DNA of 64,000 bases from JBGAKG01 sp044224495 (lineage in GTDB: Bacteria; Myxococcota_A; Polyangia; Polyangiales; Polyangiaceae), in the NCBI GenBank assembly GCA_044224495.1, contig JBGAKG010000034.1, positions 1 through 64,000 on the forward strand. Direction: 5' to 3'. A model generated the notes under the pieces. That model had not been told where the DNA came from, ran no database searches, and saw nothing but the letters and a program-made list of their open reading frames with translations. How positions within the stretch are numbered: position 1 is the stretch's first letter; each line of letters opens with the position of its first letter. Both the position numbers and the translations under genes were made by a program. Positions 35,031-43,836 of this stretch are shown in pieces.

Positions 35031-35308
35031 CGCGCGCAACGCAGCGAGCCGCAGGCCTTCGCGTCGGCGACGGTCGGCGCGCTCGTCCAACACGCGAGCG
35101 GCAGCGGGCGAAGCGCGGACGCGCGCACGACGATCACCGCACACGAGAGGCCCGCGACGGAGCCGTGGCCCTCGGGGCATCCGAGGCGTCGGAGGTTCGA
35201 GCAGGCGGCGTCCGCGTCGACCATGAGATCGTCGCTCGGCGGAGGCTCGGGCGGTGGCGGCGGGCACGCCGCGAGCACAGCGACCGCCGCGATGATGAGC
35301 ATTCGCAT
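35027..35308 (-). CDS. Small phage lipoprotein (Rz1-like candidate)
   Basis: 93 residues. MRMLIIAAVAVLAACPPPPP is a signal peptide with a lipobox followed by a proline run and several Cys (ACSNLRRLGCPEG, GLSCAVIV). Pro-rich small lipoproteins next to lysozyme genes act as outer-membrane spanins in phages (Rz1), but this is longer than Rz1 and no Rz partner is certain; the coiled-coil protein at 36.7 kb might be one. Overlaps the next gene by four bases. Confidence 0.6.
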   Translation of the reverse strand: MRMLIIAAVAVLAACPPPPPEPPPSDDLMVDADAACSNLRRLGCPEGHGSVAGLSCAVIVVRASALRPLPLACWTSAPTVADAKACGSLRCAR

Positions 35309-36069
35309 CAGCGCACCTCTTTCGGCGCCGTCGTGACAACGAGGATGTCGGCGACCTCGGGGCCCGTGACGAGCTCGTCTGCGACCAGGACGAAGCCCCC
35401 GTCACCGTGTGCTGCACCCCACGAGTTCAGGAGCACGAAGGTCCCCGGCGAGTAGCCGACGGCAACGACCATGTGCCAGCCCCGCGCGAGACCGCTCGGC
35501 ATGTAGATGCCGCCGCGGTAGGCGTCGAAGCTCTCGCGGACCTGCAGCGCGAGCATCGGAAAGTGTCCGGCGTTCAGCGCCATCCGGAGCTGCGTCGGGA
35601 CGTCACCGCCGCCGACGCGGTACCACCCGGTGAGGAGCGCGTCGGCGCCCGCAACGTCCAGGTCGAGCGGCGGAGGCTCTGTCACCCGCGCGACCTCGAA
35701 CGGCCAGCGCGTCTCAGCCACGAGGCCGTGCTGCTCGGCGGCGAGCGCCATCGTTCGCACGCTACGGCCGTAGGGCGAGATCGGCGTGCCGGGCTGCCAG
35801 GCCCAGTGGCTGATCGCGTAGAGCCAGCGCACGCTCGGACGCGCGATCGGCAGGCCGGCGACGCGAGCCGCGAGGAAGGTGGCGGTCGAGAGAGACCACG
35901 CGACGCACGTCTCCGTCGCGCCCTGGTCGGGCACGTAGTCGAGGCGATCGCGCCAGTCGCGGACGGGCGCGTACGCCGCGTCCGATCCGATGAGGGACGC
36001 GACGTGCCTCGTGCGGAGCTCGCCGGCGACGACCTCCGGCGGATCGAGGACGCAGCCGAGACCGCGCAT
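35308..36069 (-). CDS. Papain-like (C1) cysteine protease, phage-borne
   Basis: 253 residues from ATG 36069. The catalytic triad is readable: Cys in DQGATETCVAWSLS (about 54, in place of QGxCGSCWAFS), His in GWHMVVAVGY (about 199) and Asn in FVLLNSWGAAHGDGGF (about 215). The Gln of the oxyanion hole is in the first motif. Length matches a mature papain domain without a propeptide. Such enzymes in lysis modules could cleave peptides or a host protein; the role here is inference. Start and stop overlap the neighbours by one base each. Confidence 0.82.
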   Translation of the reverse strand: MRGLGCVLDPPEVVAGELRTRHVASLIGSDAAYAPVRDWRDRLDYVPDQGATETCVAWSLSTATFLAARVAGLPIARPSVRWLYAISHWAWQPGTPISPYGRSVRTMALAAEQHGLVAETRWPFEVARVTEPPPLDLDVAGADALLTGWYRVGGGDVPTQLRMALNAGHFPMLALQVRESFDAYRGGIYMPSGLARGWHMVVAVGYSPGTFVLLNSWGAAHGDGGFVLVADELVTGPEVADILVVTTAPKEVR

Positions 36070-36626
36070 CACTTGCCGTCCGGGCAGAGCGGCTTCGACG
36101 AGGCCGACGCGCGCGCGCCTGCTTCGAATCCGCGAGACTCGGCCTTCGCGCTCGCCTGACGGGCCTCGCCGACGATGCGCATGATCCGATCGAGATCGCC
36201 GGTCTCGATGGCGCACTTCACCACGAGCTTGTCGTCGGGGAGGTGCATGTTCGCCAGCGCGCACTGGACGGTGTCGAACCCCTGCTCGAGCAGCGCACGG
36301 CGCGCGTCCGGCGTGCAGGCCGAGACCGTCGACACGAGGAGAGCGAACGGCGCCAGGCTGAGCAGGCGCTTCACCCCCGGAACGCCGCGGAGCACGTCGT
36401 GTCCGAAGACCGCGAGCGCCGTAGCGGTGACGCCCGAGGCAGCGGCCGTCTCCCAGTCCACTCCGTTCATGCGGGCGTCGAGCAGCGCCGAGGCGAAGCC
36501 GAGGATGAGCGCGAGCCACGGAAGCGCGCGCTTCGGGACGCTCAGCGGGAAAGAGTCGGCCTTGATCGCGCGCACGGCGCCGCCGATGACGAAGGCGGCC
36601 GTCGCTGTCCACAGCGTCTGATTCAT
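36069..36626 (-). CDS. Holin-like membrane protein
   Basis: 185 residues. Several TM-like stretches (TLWTATAAFVIGGAVRAIK, ALPWLALILGFASALL, LLSLAPFALLVSTVSAC) in the first 105 residues, then a soluble charged tail with Cys residues. The layout and position directly upstream of lysis enzymes suit a holin or a regulator of one. A lipobox-like VSAC after the last TM is probably coincidence. It is separated from the next gene upstream by 64 bases. Confidence 0.55.
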   Translation of the reverse strand: MNQTLWTATAAFVIGGAVRAIKADSFPLSVPKRALPWLALILGFASALLDARMNGVDWETAAASGVTATALAVFGHDVLRGVPGVKRLLSLAPFALLVSTVSACTPDARRALLEQGFDTVQCALANMHLPDDKLVVKCAIETGDLDRIMRIVGEARQASAKAESRGFEAGARASASSKPLCPDGK

Positions 36627-36690
36627 GATGCATCTCTCCCTTCGCTGCGCAGCGGTGCTGCCAGCGCTCTCGCCTGTCGTGCCGAGCGCG

Positions 36691-37137
36691 TCAGTGGTCC
36701 TTGAGGACGACGCGCGTGATGAAGAACCAGGTCACGGTCCCGAACGCGCCGAGGACCAGCATCGCGGCGGCTCCGAAGAACGCGACTATCCACTCGCGCT
36801 TCTTGCGCCTCCACCACATGCCCGAGTCCTTGTGCCCCTGGAGCTCGGCCTCCTTCGCGGCGAGGTGGCGGCGCAGGTCTTCGACCTGGTGCTGCCCCGT
36901 GTCAGCCAGGTGGTCGCCATCGCCCCAGTCGATCCGCTGCTTGATCTCGCGGATGTCCCGGCCGTGTCGGTCGATCCGAAGCTTCATCAGGCGCTGCTCG
37001 GTGGAGAGCTCGTTCATGTCCGCTCGGAGTTGATGGACCTCGAGTCGGAGGTTGGCGATGGTGTTGCCCTCGGCCTTGTCGCGCGCCGCGTCCTCGAGGT
37101 AGGCGCGTAGCTGGGCGTCGAGCTTCGGATCGGACAT
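36691..37137 (-). CDS. Coiled-coil membrane protein (XhlA-like)
   Basis: 148 residues from ATG 37137. The first 105 residues form a charged coiled coil (EVHQLRADMNELSTEQRLMK, LRRHLAAKEAELQGHKD); the C-terminus holds one TM (AFFGAAAMLVLGAFGTVTWF) with a short charged tail. This is the design of haemolysin XhlA and of phage Rz-type proteins that partner with holins. It belongs to the lysis module by position. Confidence 0.6.
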   Translation of the reverse strand: MSDPKLDAQLRAYLEDAARDKAEGNTIANLRLEVHQLRADMNELSTEQRLMKLRIDRHGRDIREIKQRIDWGDGDHLADTGQHQVEDLRRHLAAKEAELQGHKDSGMWWRRKKREWIVAFFGAAAMLVLGAFGTVTWFFITRVVLKDH

Positions 37138-37168
37138 CGACGGTTCCTCCTCTTCACGATGCGGATCG

Positions 37169-37933
37169 TCAGAGCGCGACGTCGGAGACGGTCCACGCGA
37201 GGTCCATCGCAGCGACGCCGGTGATGTTGAGATCGACGTCGGTGTCGCCGTTGAGCGCGAGGGAAGGTCCGGCCGGCCCGCCGACGGTGAACAGCGCGGT
37301 GGTGCTCGGGGCGTACGCCGCAGCGAGCACGCCGGCGACGCGCGCGTACGCAGCCCGGACGTCCCACTCGCCCTGCACAGCGCCGGACCCATCCGTGCTC
37401 TGGACCTTCACGACGGCGCGAATGAGGCGGACGTCACCGTCGCCTACCGGGTAGCGCTTCGCGAGCGTCGGGACGTCATCGCCGGTCGCTACGACGGTGC
37501 GGCCGCGGATGATCTTGTTGAGGGGCTCGATCCAGCCGAAGTCTGGATGTCCCTCGGTCGTCTCGTCAGCCGCGATGACGCGCTTGCCGTCCGGTGTCGG
37601 GACGTAGATGCAGAACGTCGCCTCGTAGTCGTCGTCGACGATGCCGTTCGCGTCGAGCCCGTTGTTGATGAGCGACCGGAAGCGAAGCGTGCTGCCAGGG
37701 GCAGGCGCCGTGAAGGTGGCGGTCTTCGTCGCGCTGTCGATCGCGAGCGCCGCGGTCAGGGCCTCGGCGTCGTTCGTCTCGTCGGTGGTAACGCACTGGA
37801 TCGACCAGCTCTGCACGTCGGACTGGTCCGCGAGGCGGATCGTGATGGCGGCGTCCGCCGACACGTCCACGCCGTAGGTGGTGCTCTGGTACGCGCCGGC
37901 TCCCTCGCGGACATCGCAGATCGGGCTGGGCAT
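37169..37933 (-). CDS. Phage tail/fibre-associated protein A
   Basis: 254 residues. The first 140 (MPSPICDVREGAGAYQSTTY to LNKIIRG) match the N-terminus of the neighbouring fibre gene almost motif for motif, including VTIRLADQSDV, TKTATFTAP, GWI. The rest is a separate beta-rich domain with GEWDVRAAYARVAGV. The shared N-terminus probably attaches both to the baseplate, with the remainder providing a second head or cap. 12 bases from the next gene upstream. Confidence 0.7.
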   Translation of the reverse strand: MPSPICDVREGAGAYQSTTYGVDVSADAAITIRLADQSDVQSWSIQCVTTDETNDAEALTAALAIDSATKTATFTAPAPGSTLRFRSLINNGLDANGIVDDDYEATFCIYVPTPDGKRVIAADETTEGHPDFGWIEPLNKIIRGRTVVATGDDVPTLAKRYPVGDGDVRLIRAVVKVQSTDGSGAVQGEWDVRAAYARVAGVLAAAYAPSTTALFTVGGPAGPSLALNGDTDVDLNITGVAAMDLAWTVSDVAL

Positions 37934-37945
37934 CGAGCGTCCCTG

Positions 37946-39748
37946 TCAGCCGAGGAGGTTGCCGAGCATCCCGTACTGGAAGTACCCGGGGCTTCCGATG
38001 TCGCCGTAGAACGTGATCGTCGTTCCGCCGCTGATCTCGGTCCAGTAGACGATGTTGTAGCCGACGCCGACGTGCGCGTTGTACTCGGCCCGGACGTACT
38101 GGTACGCGTTCGCGTTCGAGATGCCGCCGAAGCGGTGCGCGTTGTTCACGTTCGACGCGTTGAACCCGAGACCGACCGAGCAGCCCCACCCCGTCGCGGT
38201 CACGTAGGCCATCGACTGCACGCTCAGATCGAGGTGCGTCTGCTCGCCGGAGACGAACTGGACGTTGTTGTTCGCGTCCGCCCTCGCGGCTCGGTAGACA
38301 GACGATGCGTACGTCCACGAGTCGGTGGTCTCCTGCCGGAGCAGCCCGAGTCGAACCCGGTTGTAGCGGTTCCAGAGGAGGCGCCTGCCGTACCAATTTG
38401 CCGTCTGCGTCGTGCTGATCGTGCGGAACGTGCCGAGGAAGCGGCGCGTGTGGTCGGCCGACTTGACCAGGACGCCGTTGCGTCGCGCGAGCGCGTCCGT
38501 CCGAGAGGTGTTGCTCGCCCACGCGGTGGAGAGTTCGAGGGCGACCGCGCTGCCGGTCCAGTAGGCGAAGACGTCGTAGTTGCGGTCGGAGATGAGCGTC
38601 CCGAGCGCGATCGAGATCTCCTCGGTCTCGCAGAGGCGCCACCTCGAGCCGTCCCACAGATGGATGAAGGTGTGGAGGTACGGCGTCAGATAGATCGTCG
38701 TGATCGCCGTCAGATCGGCGATCTGGATCGGCACCCCGGACGAGCCCGTGAGGCGGTGCCCGATGCTGCCGATGCCGAAGACGGGCTCGGCGAGCTCGAC
38801 GACGCCGCTGCCGCTCTCGTGCGCGCGAAGGAGCTTCCCTGGGTTCGCCGCCAGGGCGACGTCGTCGAGGCCGAGCCCGCCGCGCGGAGTCCCGAGTACG
38901 CCCGAGACGAGCACGCTGGTGTCGAGCGTGATGAGGTTGGCCGCGCTGTCGATGCTCTTGTTCGTCAGCGTGTCGACCGTGTCGCGGCCGACCATCGTCT
39001 CGACCCCGACAGGGAATATGAGGCTCGCGTTCCCGGTGCCGCCGCTCGCTTCTGGGAGCACGCCCGTGCGGTCCGCAGCGTCTGCGAGATCGATCGGCGC
39101 CGCCGCGGCTTGCTCGACCCCGGCTACGACTTTCCGAAAGCCGGTAGCCGTCGGGACCGGGGAAGCGATCTCGAGGGTGTCGGTGTTCTGCGTGAGCGCG
39201 ATACCGACGCCCGCGAGCAGCGTGCGGAACCGGAGATCGCCGCCAAACTTCTCCTTGAAGAGCTCGATCGCGCCGCCGACGTTCGAGGCGGTGTTGATCT
39301 CGCCGCTCGGTGGCGCACGCAGCGCATCGTTGAAGGACGCGATCCAGCCGAAGTCGGGGTCGCCCTCGAGGCGCTCGTCGACGGCGAGCACGCGGTGCCC
39401 GCCCACGGTGCGCGCGTAGATGCAGAACGTCGTCGTGTACTCGTCACGCTCGACGAAGTTCACGTCCAGGCCGTTGTTGATCCGACTCCGGAACCGCAGC
39501 GTGCGACCGAAGTCGACGGGCGCCGTGAACGTCGCCGTCTTCGTGGCGTTGTCGACCACGAGCGCGGCGTTGATCGCGTCGCGGTCGCTCAGCTCGTCGG
39601 TCGTGAGGCAGCTGATGCTCCACGCGTCCACGTCGCTCTGATCGGCGAGGCGGATGGTGACGACGTTGCCGGGCGTGATGTCGACGCCGAACGCCGTCGA
39701 CTGGTACGGCCCGGCGCCGTCGCGCACCTCGCAGATCGGGGAAGGCAT
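37946..39748 (-). CDS. Tail fibre protein
   Basis: 600 residues. N-terminal attachment module (about 1-140) shared with the protein downstream. The middle has an TLTNKSIDSAANLI-type stretch and GASGGTGNASLIFP-like repeats common in fibre shafts. The C-terminal 200 residues (for example WGCSVGLGFNASNVNN, NIVYWTEISGGTTITFYGD) are beta-rich and resemble a receptor-binding tip. It is the main host-range candidate of the prophage. Confidence 0.8.
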   Translation of the reverse strand: MPSPICEVRDGAGPYQSTAFGVDITPGNVVTIRLADQSDVDAWSISCLTTDELSDRDAINAALVVDNATKTATFTAPVDFGRTLRFRSRINNGLDVNFVERDEYTTTFCIYARTVGGHRVLAVDERLEGDPDFGWIASFNDALRAPPSGEINTASNVGGAIELFKEKFGGDLRFRTLLAGVGIALTQNTDTLEIASPVPTATGFRKVVAGVEQAAAAPIDLADAADRTGVLPEASGGTGNASLIFPVGVETMVGRDTVDTLTNKSIDSAANLITLDTSVLVSGVLGTPRGGLGLDDVALAANPGKLLRAHESGSGVVELAEPVFGIGSIGHRLTGSSGVPIQIADLTAITTIYLTPYLHTFIHLWDGSRWRLCETEEISIALGTLISDRNYDVFAYWTGSAVALELSTAWASNTSRTDALARRNGVLVKSADHTRRFLGTFRTISTTQTANWYGRRLLWNRYNRVRLGLLRQETTDSWTYASSVYRAARADANNNVQFVSGEQTHLDLSVQSMAYVTATGWGCSVGLGFNASNVNNAHRFGGISNANAYQYVRAEYNAHVGVGYNIVYWTEISGGTTITFYGDIGSPGYFQYGMLGNLLG

Positions 39749-39761
39749 CGAACGCCGCCGT

Positions 39762-41045
39762 TCACTTCACGTAGATGATCATCACGGCGCCGTTGCCGCC
39801 CGCGCCGCCGCTTGCGCCCGCCGAGCTTCCCGCCGAGCCTGATCCGCCGGCGCCACCGCCGCCACCACCGCCGCCGAGGGTCCCCGGCGAGCCAGCGACA
39901 GGGGACGACGCAACGCCGCCGCTGTTGCCGCTCGCGCCGTTGCCGCCGGCGCCGCCGTTGCCGTTCGCCCATCCGGAGCCGCCTCCACCCCCGCCGCCGC
40001 CACCACCGGCGTAGCCTCCGGGCGAGGAGCCTCCGATTCCGCCGTTTCCGCCGAGCGAGCCCGCTTGCCCCGCCGCGTGCGGGGACGCGTAGCCGTTGAC
40101 GGTGCCACGCGCCCAGCCGCCCTGCCCGGGGATGAACGAGTTGTCGTAGAGCGTCGAGATCCCGTTCGGCGAGAAGTTGTTGGTGCCTCGCCGCGGCAGC
40201 CCTGGAGGCGCGTAGGTGCTGCTGCCGCCGAGCTCCCCTCGGAAGCCCCCGTTCGCGCCGTAAGCGGTCAGCGATCCGAAGGTGGAGTCGCCGCCGGCAG
40301 TGCCGCTCGTGCCGTAGTTGCCGATCGTGCCGCCGTTGCCCGCCGCGCCGCCGGTCGCGACGCTACCCGCGATCACGGCGCCCGGGGTCACCGTGAGGTT
40401 GACGTCGAGGAGAAGCGCGCCGCCGCCACCACCGCCACCGGTGCAGTTCGCGCCGCCACCGTACCCGCCTCCGCCTCCTCCGCCGCCGCCGACGAGCATC
40501 GCCCGGACACTGGTGACGCCGCGAGGCACGGTCCAATTGAACGCGCCCGGCGTTGTCCACAGCTCGGTGCGGAACCGCGCTCGCGCACCCTGAAAGAGGT
40601 GCCAGGCGCCTGACAGGAAGACGAACGTCGCGTGCTGACCATCGGCGCCGGAGGCGTTGCCGAGGAGGAAGAGCGGGTTCGAGCTCGCGTCCCTGACGAG
40701 GACGCCGTAGGTGGCGACGGTCGGATCGATGAAGACCGATACGGTGTCCCCCTGGACCGCTCCGGTGTTGCTCAGCGTGTACTCACGGTCGGCCGTGAGC
40801 GCGGGCACGTAGATGAGGGAGTTGCCGTCGCCGATGGCGTAGGTCGCGTCGGCGTCGCCGCCGAGCCCCTGAGCCACGAGGATGCGCCCGCCGTTGGCGC
40901 ACGAGACGACGCTCTCGAGCGTGTCCGTTTCGCCGAGGCGCTTGTCGAGCGCGTACGACGCGTTCGAGTCCACGCCGTTCATCTCGCTGCTCGTGAGCTT
41001 CTCGCCGATGCCCCAGTCGGCCGGCCTCACACGCAGGATCGTCAT
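39762..41045 (-). CDS. Glycine-rich fibre tip protein
   Basis: 427 residues. The first 160 are ordinary (MTILRVRPADWGIGEKLTSS; SNTGAVQGDTVSVFIDP), but from about residue 180 to the end it is made of Gly runs and GGxGG blocks (for example GGGGGGGGGYGGGANCTGGG), ending AVMIIYVK. Polyglycine-II sandwich tips of this sort occur in fibre adhesins of T-even phages (gp38 of S16), where the loops bind the receptor. The reading frame has very high GC and would be prone to recombination, fitting rapid host-range change. Confidence 0.75.
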   Translation of the reverse strand: MTILRVRPADWGIGEKLTSSEMNGVDSNASYALDKRLGETDTLESVVSCANGGRILVAQGLGGDADATYAIGDGNSLIYVPALTADREYTLSNTGAVQGDTVSVFIDPTVATYGVLVRDASSNPLFLLGNASGADGQHATFVFLSGAWHLFQGARARFRTELWTTPGAFNWTVPRGVTSVRAMLVGGGGGGGGGYGGGANCTGGGGGGGALLLDVNLTVTPGAVIAGSVATGGAAGNGGTIGNYGTSGTAGGDSTFGSLTAYGANGGFRGELGGSSTYAPPGLPRRGTNNFSPNGISTLYDNSFIPGQGGWARGTVNGYASPHAAGQAGSLGGNGGIGGSSPGGYAGGGGGGGGGGSGWANGNGGAGGNGASGNSGGVASSPVAGSPGTLGGGGGGGGAGGSGSAGSSAGASGGAGGNGAVMIIYVK

Positions 41046-41054
41046 CGTGGCGCC

Positions 41055-41783
41055 TCAGATGTCGAAGACGTTGTTGTCCAGGTTGTGGTCGTCATCGAGG
41101 TAGAAGCCGCCCGCCGACGGCCCACCTGCGACGGCGATTGGCGTGCTGAGAGGAGCGCGGTACCAGTCGTAGGTGATCCACGCCGGCGCGATCGCGTCGA
41201 CGATGGGACCGACCTTCGCCGCCGCCTCGTAGAACTCGCCCTCGGTGTACCCGTCGGGCTTCTGGATGCGCACGAGGACGTGCGCGACGCTGTTCGTCCA
41301 CATCGCGCCCGGCGCGACCGTGCCCCACGGGTACGTGTTGTCCGGCACGTGCAGGACTGCGTTCGTGAGGCTGATGTACTCGACGCCGACGAGCACCTCG
41401 CCGAGCACCTCCTCGAGGTTCTTGAGGAGCTTGGCGTGATTCGCGATGCCCGCGAAGCGCTCGAACCGCTCGAGGATCGCTGCGCGGCGGTCCCCGTCGC
41501 TGGCGCCTGGCGTGGGCCGCAGCTTCATGAGGCGCTCCCAGCGCGCGAGCATGTCGCTCATGCGCCGCGGATCCCACTGGTGCGCGAGCCGCTGGTTCGT
41601 GTGCCAACCGTCGAACACGACGGCGCGCATGAGCGCGAGGTCCTCGAGCCACACGATCGAGGAGGCGTCGTCTCCTGCGAGCGCGGAGCCGCGCTGGGCG
41701 TTGAGCGACTCGTGGAAGACCTGGAGCGCGGGCCGACCGCCGCCAAACCTTCGCGGATGCGGGTGGTAGCCGCCGAAGCCCAC
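41055..41783 (-). CDS. Baseplate protein, Mu gp48-like (DUF2313)
   Basis: 242 residues. The region DPRRMSDMLARWERLMKLRP then DRRAAILERFERFAG matches the YmfQ/gp48 family pattern, where a helical domain is followed by a beta part (AAAKVGPIVDAIAPAWITYD). Gp48 sits at the tail tip next to gp47, and the gene order here (gp48-gp47-gp46) is that of Mu-like phages. The N-terminus is unusual (GGYHPHPRRFGGG). Confidence 0.7.
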   Translation of the reverse strand: MGFGGYHPHPRRFGGGRPALQVFHESLNAQRGSALAGDDASSIVWLEDLALMRAVVFDGWHTNQRLAHQWDPRRMSDMLARWERLMKLRPTPGASDGDRRAAILERFERFAGIANHAKLLKNLEEVLGEVLVGVEYISLTNAVLHVPDNTYPWGTVAPGAMWTNSVAHVLVRIQKPDGYTEGEFYEAAAKVGPIVDAIAPAWITYDWYRAPLSTPIAVAGGPSAGGFYLDDDHNLDNNVFDI

Positions 41784-41786
41784 CGA

Positions 41787-42308
41787 TCACCACGCCCACA
41801 CGGTAACGAGCTTGCCGTCGAGATCGTCGAGCGCTCCCGCGAGCCACCCGCGCACCTCGACGACGTTGGCGGCGATAATCCGCGCGGTGGCCTCGTACTT
41901 CGTCCCGTCGACGAGTTCGACCTCTGCCTTCGCGCGTCGGAGGTTGACGGCGTGCGTGGTGCCGCCGCCCTGAGATGGCAGCGCAGGCGAGAGCTCGCTC
42001 TGCACCGTGGCGGGCCAGGTCACGAGCCAGATGCCGGTCGATTGCCAGACGACGCTCGGCTTCAGCGACGGACCTGCGCCCCAGACCGCGTCGTGCACGA
42101 AGCCGACGACGGGATCGATCGGATCGACGCCGGCCTGTCCGATGAACGAGCGCATGGCGCGCACCGCCGTGTGCGTCATCATCGCGACGTTCGCGGCGTA
42201 CTTGTTGCGGAACACGGCGCTCTCGTCCGTCGTCGGATCGACCACGGGCGAGTAGTCCGCGAGCGGCCCGCCGTAGCTGGCGAGCGAGTCGACGTCGGGC
42301 AGCGTCAT
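41787..42308 (-). CDS. Phage baseplate-associated protein, unknown
   Basis: 173 residues from ATG 42308, 7 bases after the J-like gene. No recognised domain. It has AVRAMRSFIGQAGVDPIDPV and an end with VEVRGWLAGALDDLDGKLVT. Its place between the gp47- and gp48-like genes suggests a baseplate or fibre-chaperone part, but that is inference. Confidence 0.55.
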   Translation of the reverse strand: MTLPDVDSLASYGGPLADYSPVVDPTTDESAVFRNKYAANVAMMTHTAVRAMRSFIGQAGVDPIDPVVGFVHDAVWGAGPSLKPSVVWQSTGIWLVTWPATVQSELSPALPSQGGGTTHAVNLRRAKAEVELVDGTKYEATARIIAANVVEVRGWLAGALDDLDGKLVTVWAW

Positions 42309-42315
42309 GTCGATC

Positions 42316-43836
42316 TCAGGGGACGCGGTAGAAGGCGATGTTGCGCGGGACGAACTGTTTCGGCGGGCTCGAGATCGACACGGGCACGTTCGGCGTGAGC
42401 TGGCCGGCGGCGCCGAGCACCGACGCATGTCCCACCGCCGCGCGGTAGAAGAACTGCGCGGAGAGGAGCTCGTCGTGCGCCTTCGCGAGCGCGTTGAGGA
42501 GATGCGGGGCGATCGACATCGGCCAGCCGTTCGCGGGGATCGGGTGGCGAAAGCCGCGCGCGAGGGCGCTCGTGTTCGCGGTCACCTCCCCGGGTCCCAT
42601 GAGCGCGAACTGCGCGAGCGCCGTCTCGCAGTAGACGCGCGCGTTCTGGCAGTCCGGCCAGATCAGGCTGCCGCTCGCGATCCCGGTGAACGGCGTGTCG
42701 ATGTTGATGACGTACGCGCCCGGCGCCCCAGAGAAGGACGTCACGAGCGCCGTGTAGAGGCGCCAGTCCACGGGGCTGAGCCAAGCGATGCGCGAGACGC
42801 CGGGTGCGGGCGCGCTTGCGGCGTCGACCGTGAACTCCGTGCTGCTGGTAACCGCGGTCACCTCCGCGCGAAAGGTGGTGAGCCCGTTCGGCGCCGGCCA
42901 CGGTGCGCCGTTCAGCCAGCCGCCTCCGGGCCCCGGCGGGTTCGCCGTCGGCGCCTCGGGGAGCGATAGGCCGAATGCGACGTCGCACTCGACGTTCTCA
43001 ACGGTGGTGACCTCGATGTGCGCGTGCTCGGGGAGCTTCCCCTTCACGTACGGCTCGACGGTGCCCGAGAGCACAGCACTCGCGACGTCGCGGAGCTTGC
43101 TGCTCAGCGTCGGCGCGGCGGTGACCGCGATGCGGAGGGTGCTCGGTCCGAGCGCGGCCGGGTAAACGAACGCCTTCTGCACGCGCGCGTCCGCCTCCTC
43201 GGCGAGCTCGGCGCAGTGCTCCCAGTTCCCGGAGCCGGGCGGGTTCTGGAACACCGCGAGCACCCGCGCGCGGAGCGCCTCGTCGTCCTCGGCGTCGATG
43301 CCGTTGACGAGACCGCCGGCGGCGACGGTGACCTTCTCGTCGCAGAACGGGGGCGAGACCTTCCAGCGAAGGACGTCACCCTCGGCCTTGTTCGTCGCCG
43401 CGCCGCTATCGACCGCTTCGACGGGGACCGTCGCGCCGTTCGCGTAGTTCCCGCCCACGGTGACGCGGTAGCGAAGGCCGTTCGCGTCGAGCAGCTCCTG
43501 CCCCGTGGGGATCGGGCTAGTCGCGCTCGCGACGATGTCGATGAAGCCGACCGAGCCCGCGGCCGCCTGCTTCGACAGGCCGAGGATGTCGGCGATGCGC
43601 GCGAGGCCGTCACCTGTCGCGCTGTCGGGCATCTGCTCGTCGGCTTTGACGATGGCGTTCGCGCCGACGACGGCGAGCTCGTTGCCGAGCGCGGTCGCGA
43701 GAACGAACCAGTCGCTGCCGGGCGAGACGTTCGGGCTCTCGACTCCGCGCCGGACGAGGCCGTTCTTGATCGTGCGGAGGACGTCGTCGCGGATGCTAAT
43801 GGCGTCCTTGACGACGAAGTTGAGCAGCTGCGCCAT
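42316..43836 (-). CDS. Baseplate J-like protein (Mu gp47)
   Basis: 506 residues. The family pattern is clear: IRDDVLRTIKNGLVRRG and TGDGLARIADILGLSKQAA near the N-terminus, the middle with PIPTGQELLDANGLRY and the C-terminal GIDAEDDEALRARVLAVFQN followed by GPSTLRIAVTAAP. Baseplate_J forms the wedge of contractile-tail baseplates. The C-terminal 170 residues are extra relative to Mu gp47 and may carry a fibre-binding domain. Stop overlaps nothing; start shares one base with the next upstream gene. Confidence 0.9.
   Translation of the reverse strand: MAQLLNFVVKDAISIRDDVLRTIKNGLVRRGVESPNVSPGSDWFVLATALGNELAVVGANAIVKADEQMPDSATGDGLARIADILGLSKQAAAGSVGFIDIVASATSPIPTGQELLDANGLRYRVTVGGNYANGATVPVEAVDSGAATNKAEGDVLRWKVSPPFCDEKVTVAAGGLVNGIDAEDDEALRARVLAVFQNPPGSGNWEHCAELAEEADARVQKAFVYPAALGPSTLRIAVTAAPTLSSKLRDVASAVLSGTVEPYVKGKLPEHAHIEVTTVENVECDVAFGLSLPEAPTANPPGPGGGWLNGAPWPAPNGLTTFRAEVTAVTSSTEFTVDAASAPAPGVSRIAWLSPVDWRLYTALVTSFSGAPGAYVINIDTPFTGIASGSLIWPDCQNARVYCETALAQFALMGPGEVTANTSALARGFRHPIPANGWPMSIAPHLLNALAKAHDELLSAQFFYRAAVGHASVLGAAGQLTPNVPVSISSPPKQFVPRNIAFYRVP

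Noticed and set aside
37547..39778. Long plus-strand open frame through the fibre genes
   Set aside because: Antisense to two clear fibre genes; composition is typical of a GC-rich shadow.
40632..42398. 588-codon plus-strand open frame
   Set aside because: Antisense to the gp48-like and neighbouring genes; no recognisable motif and no ribosome-binding site.
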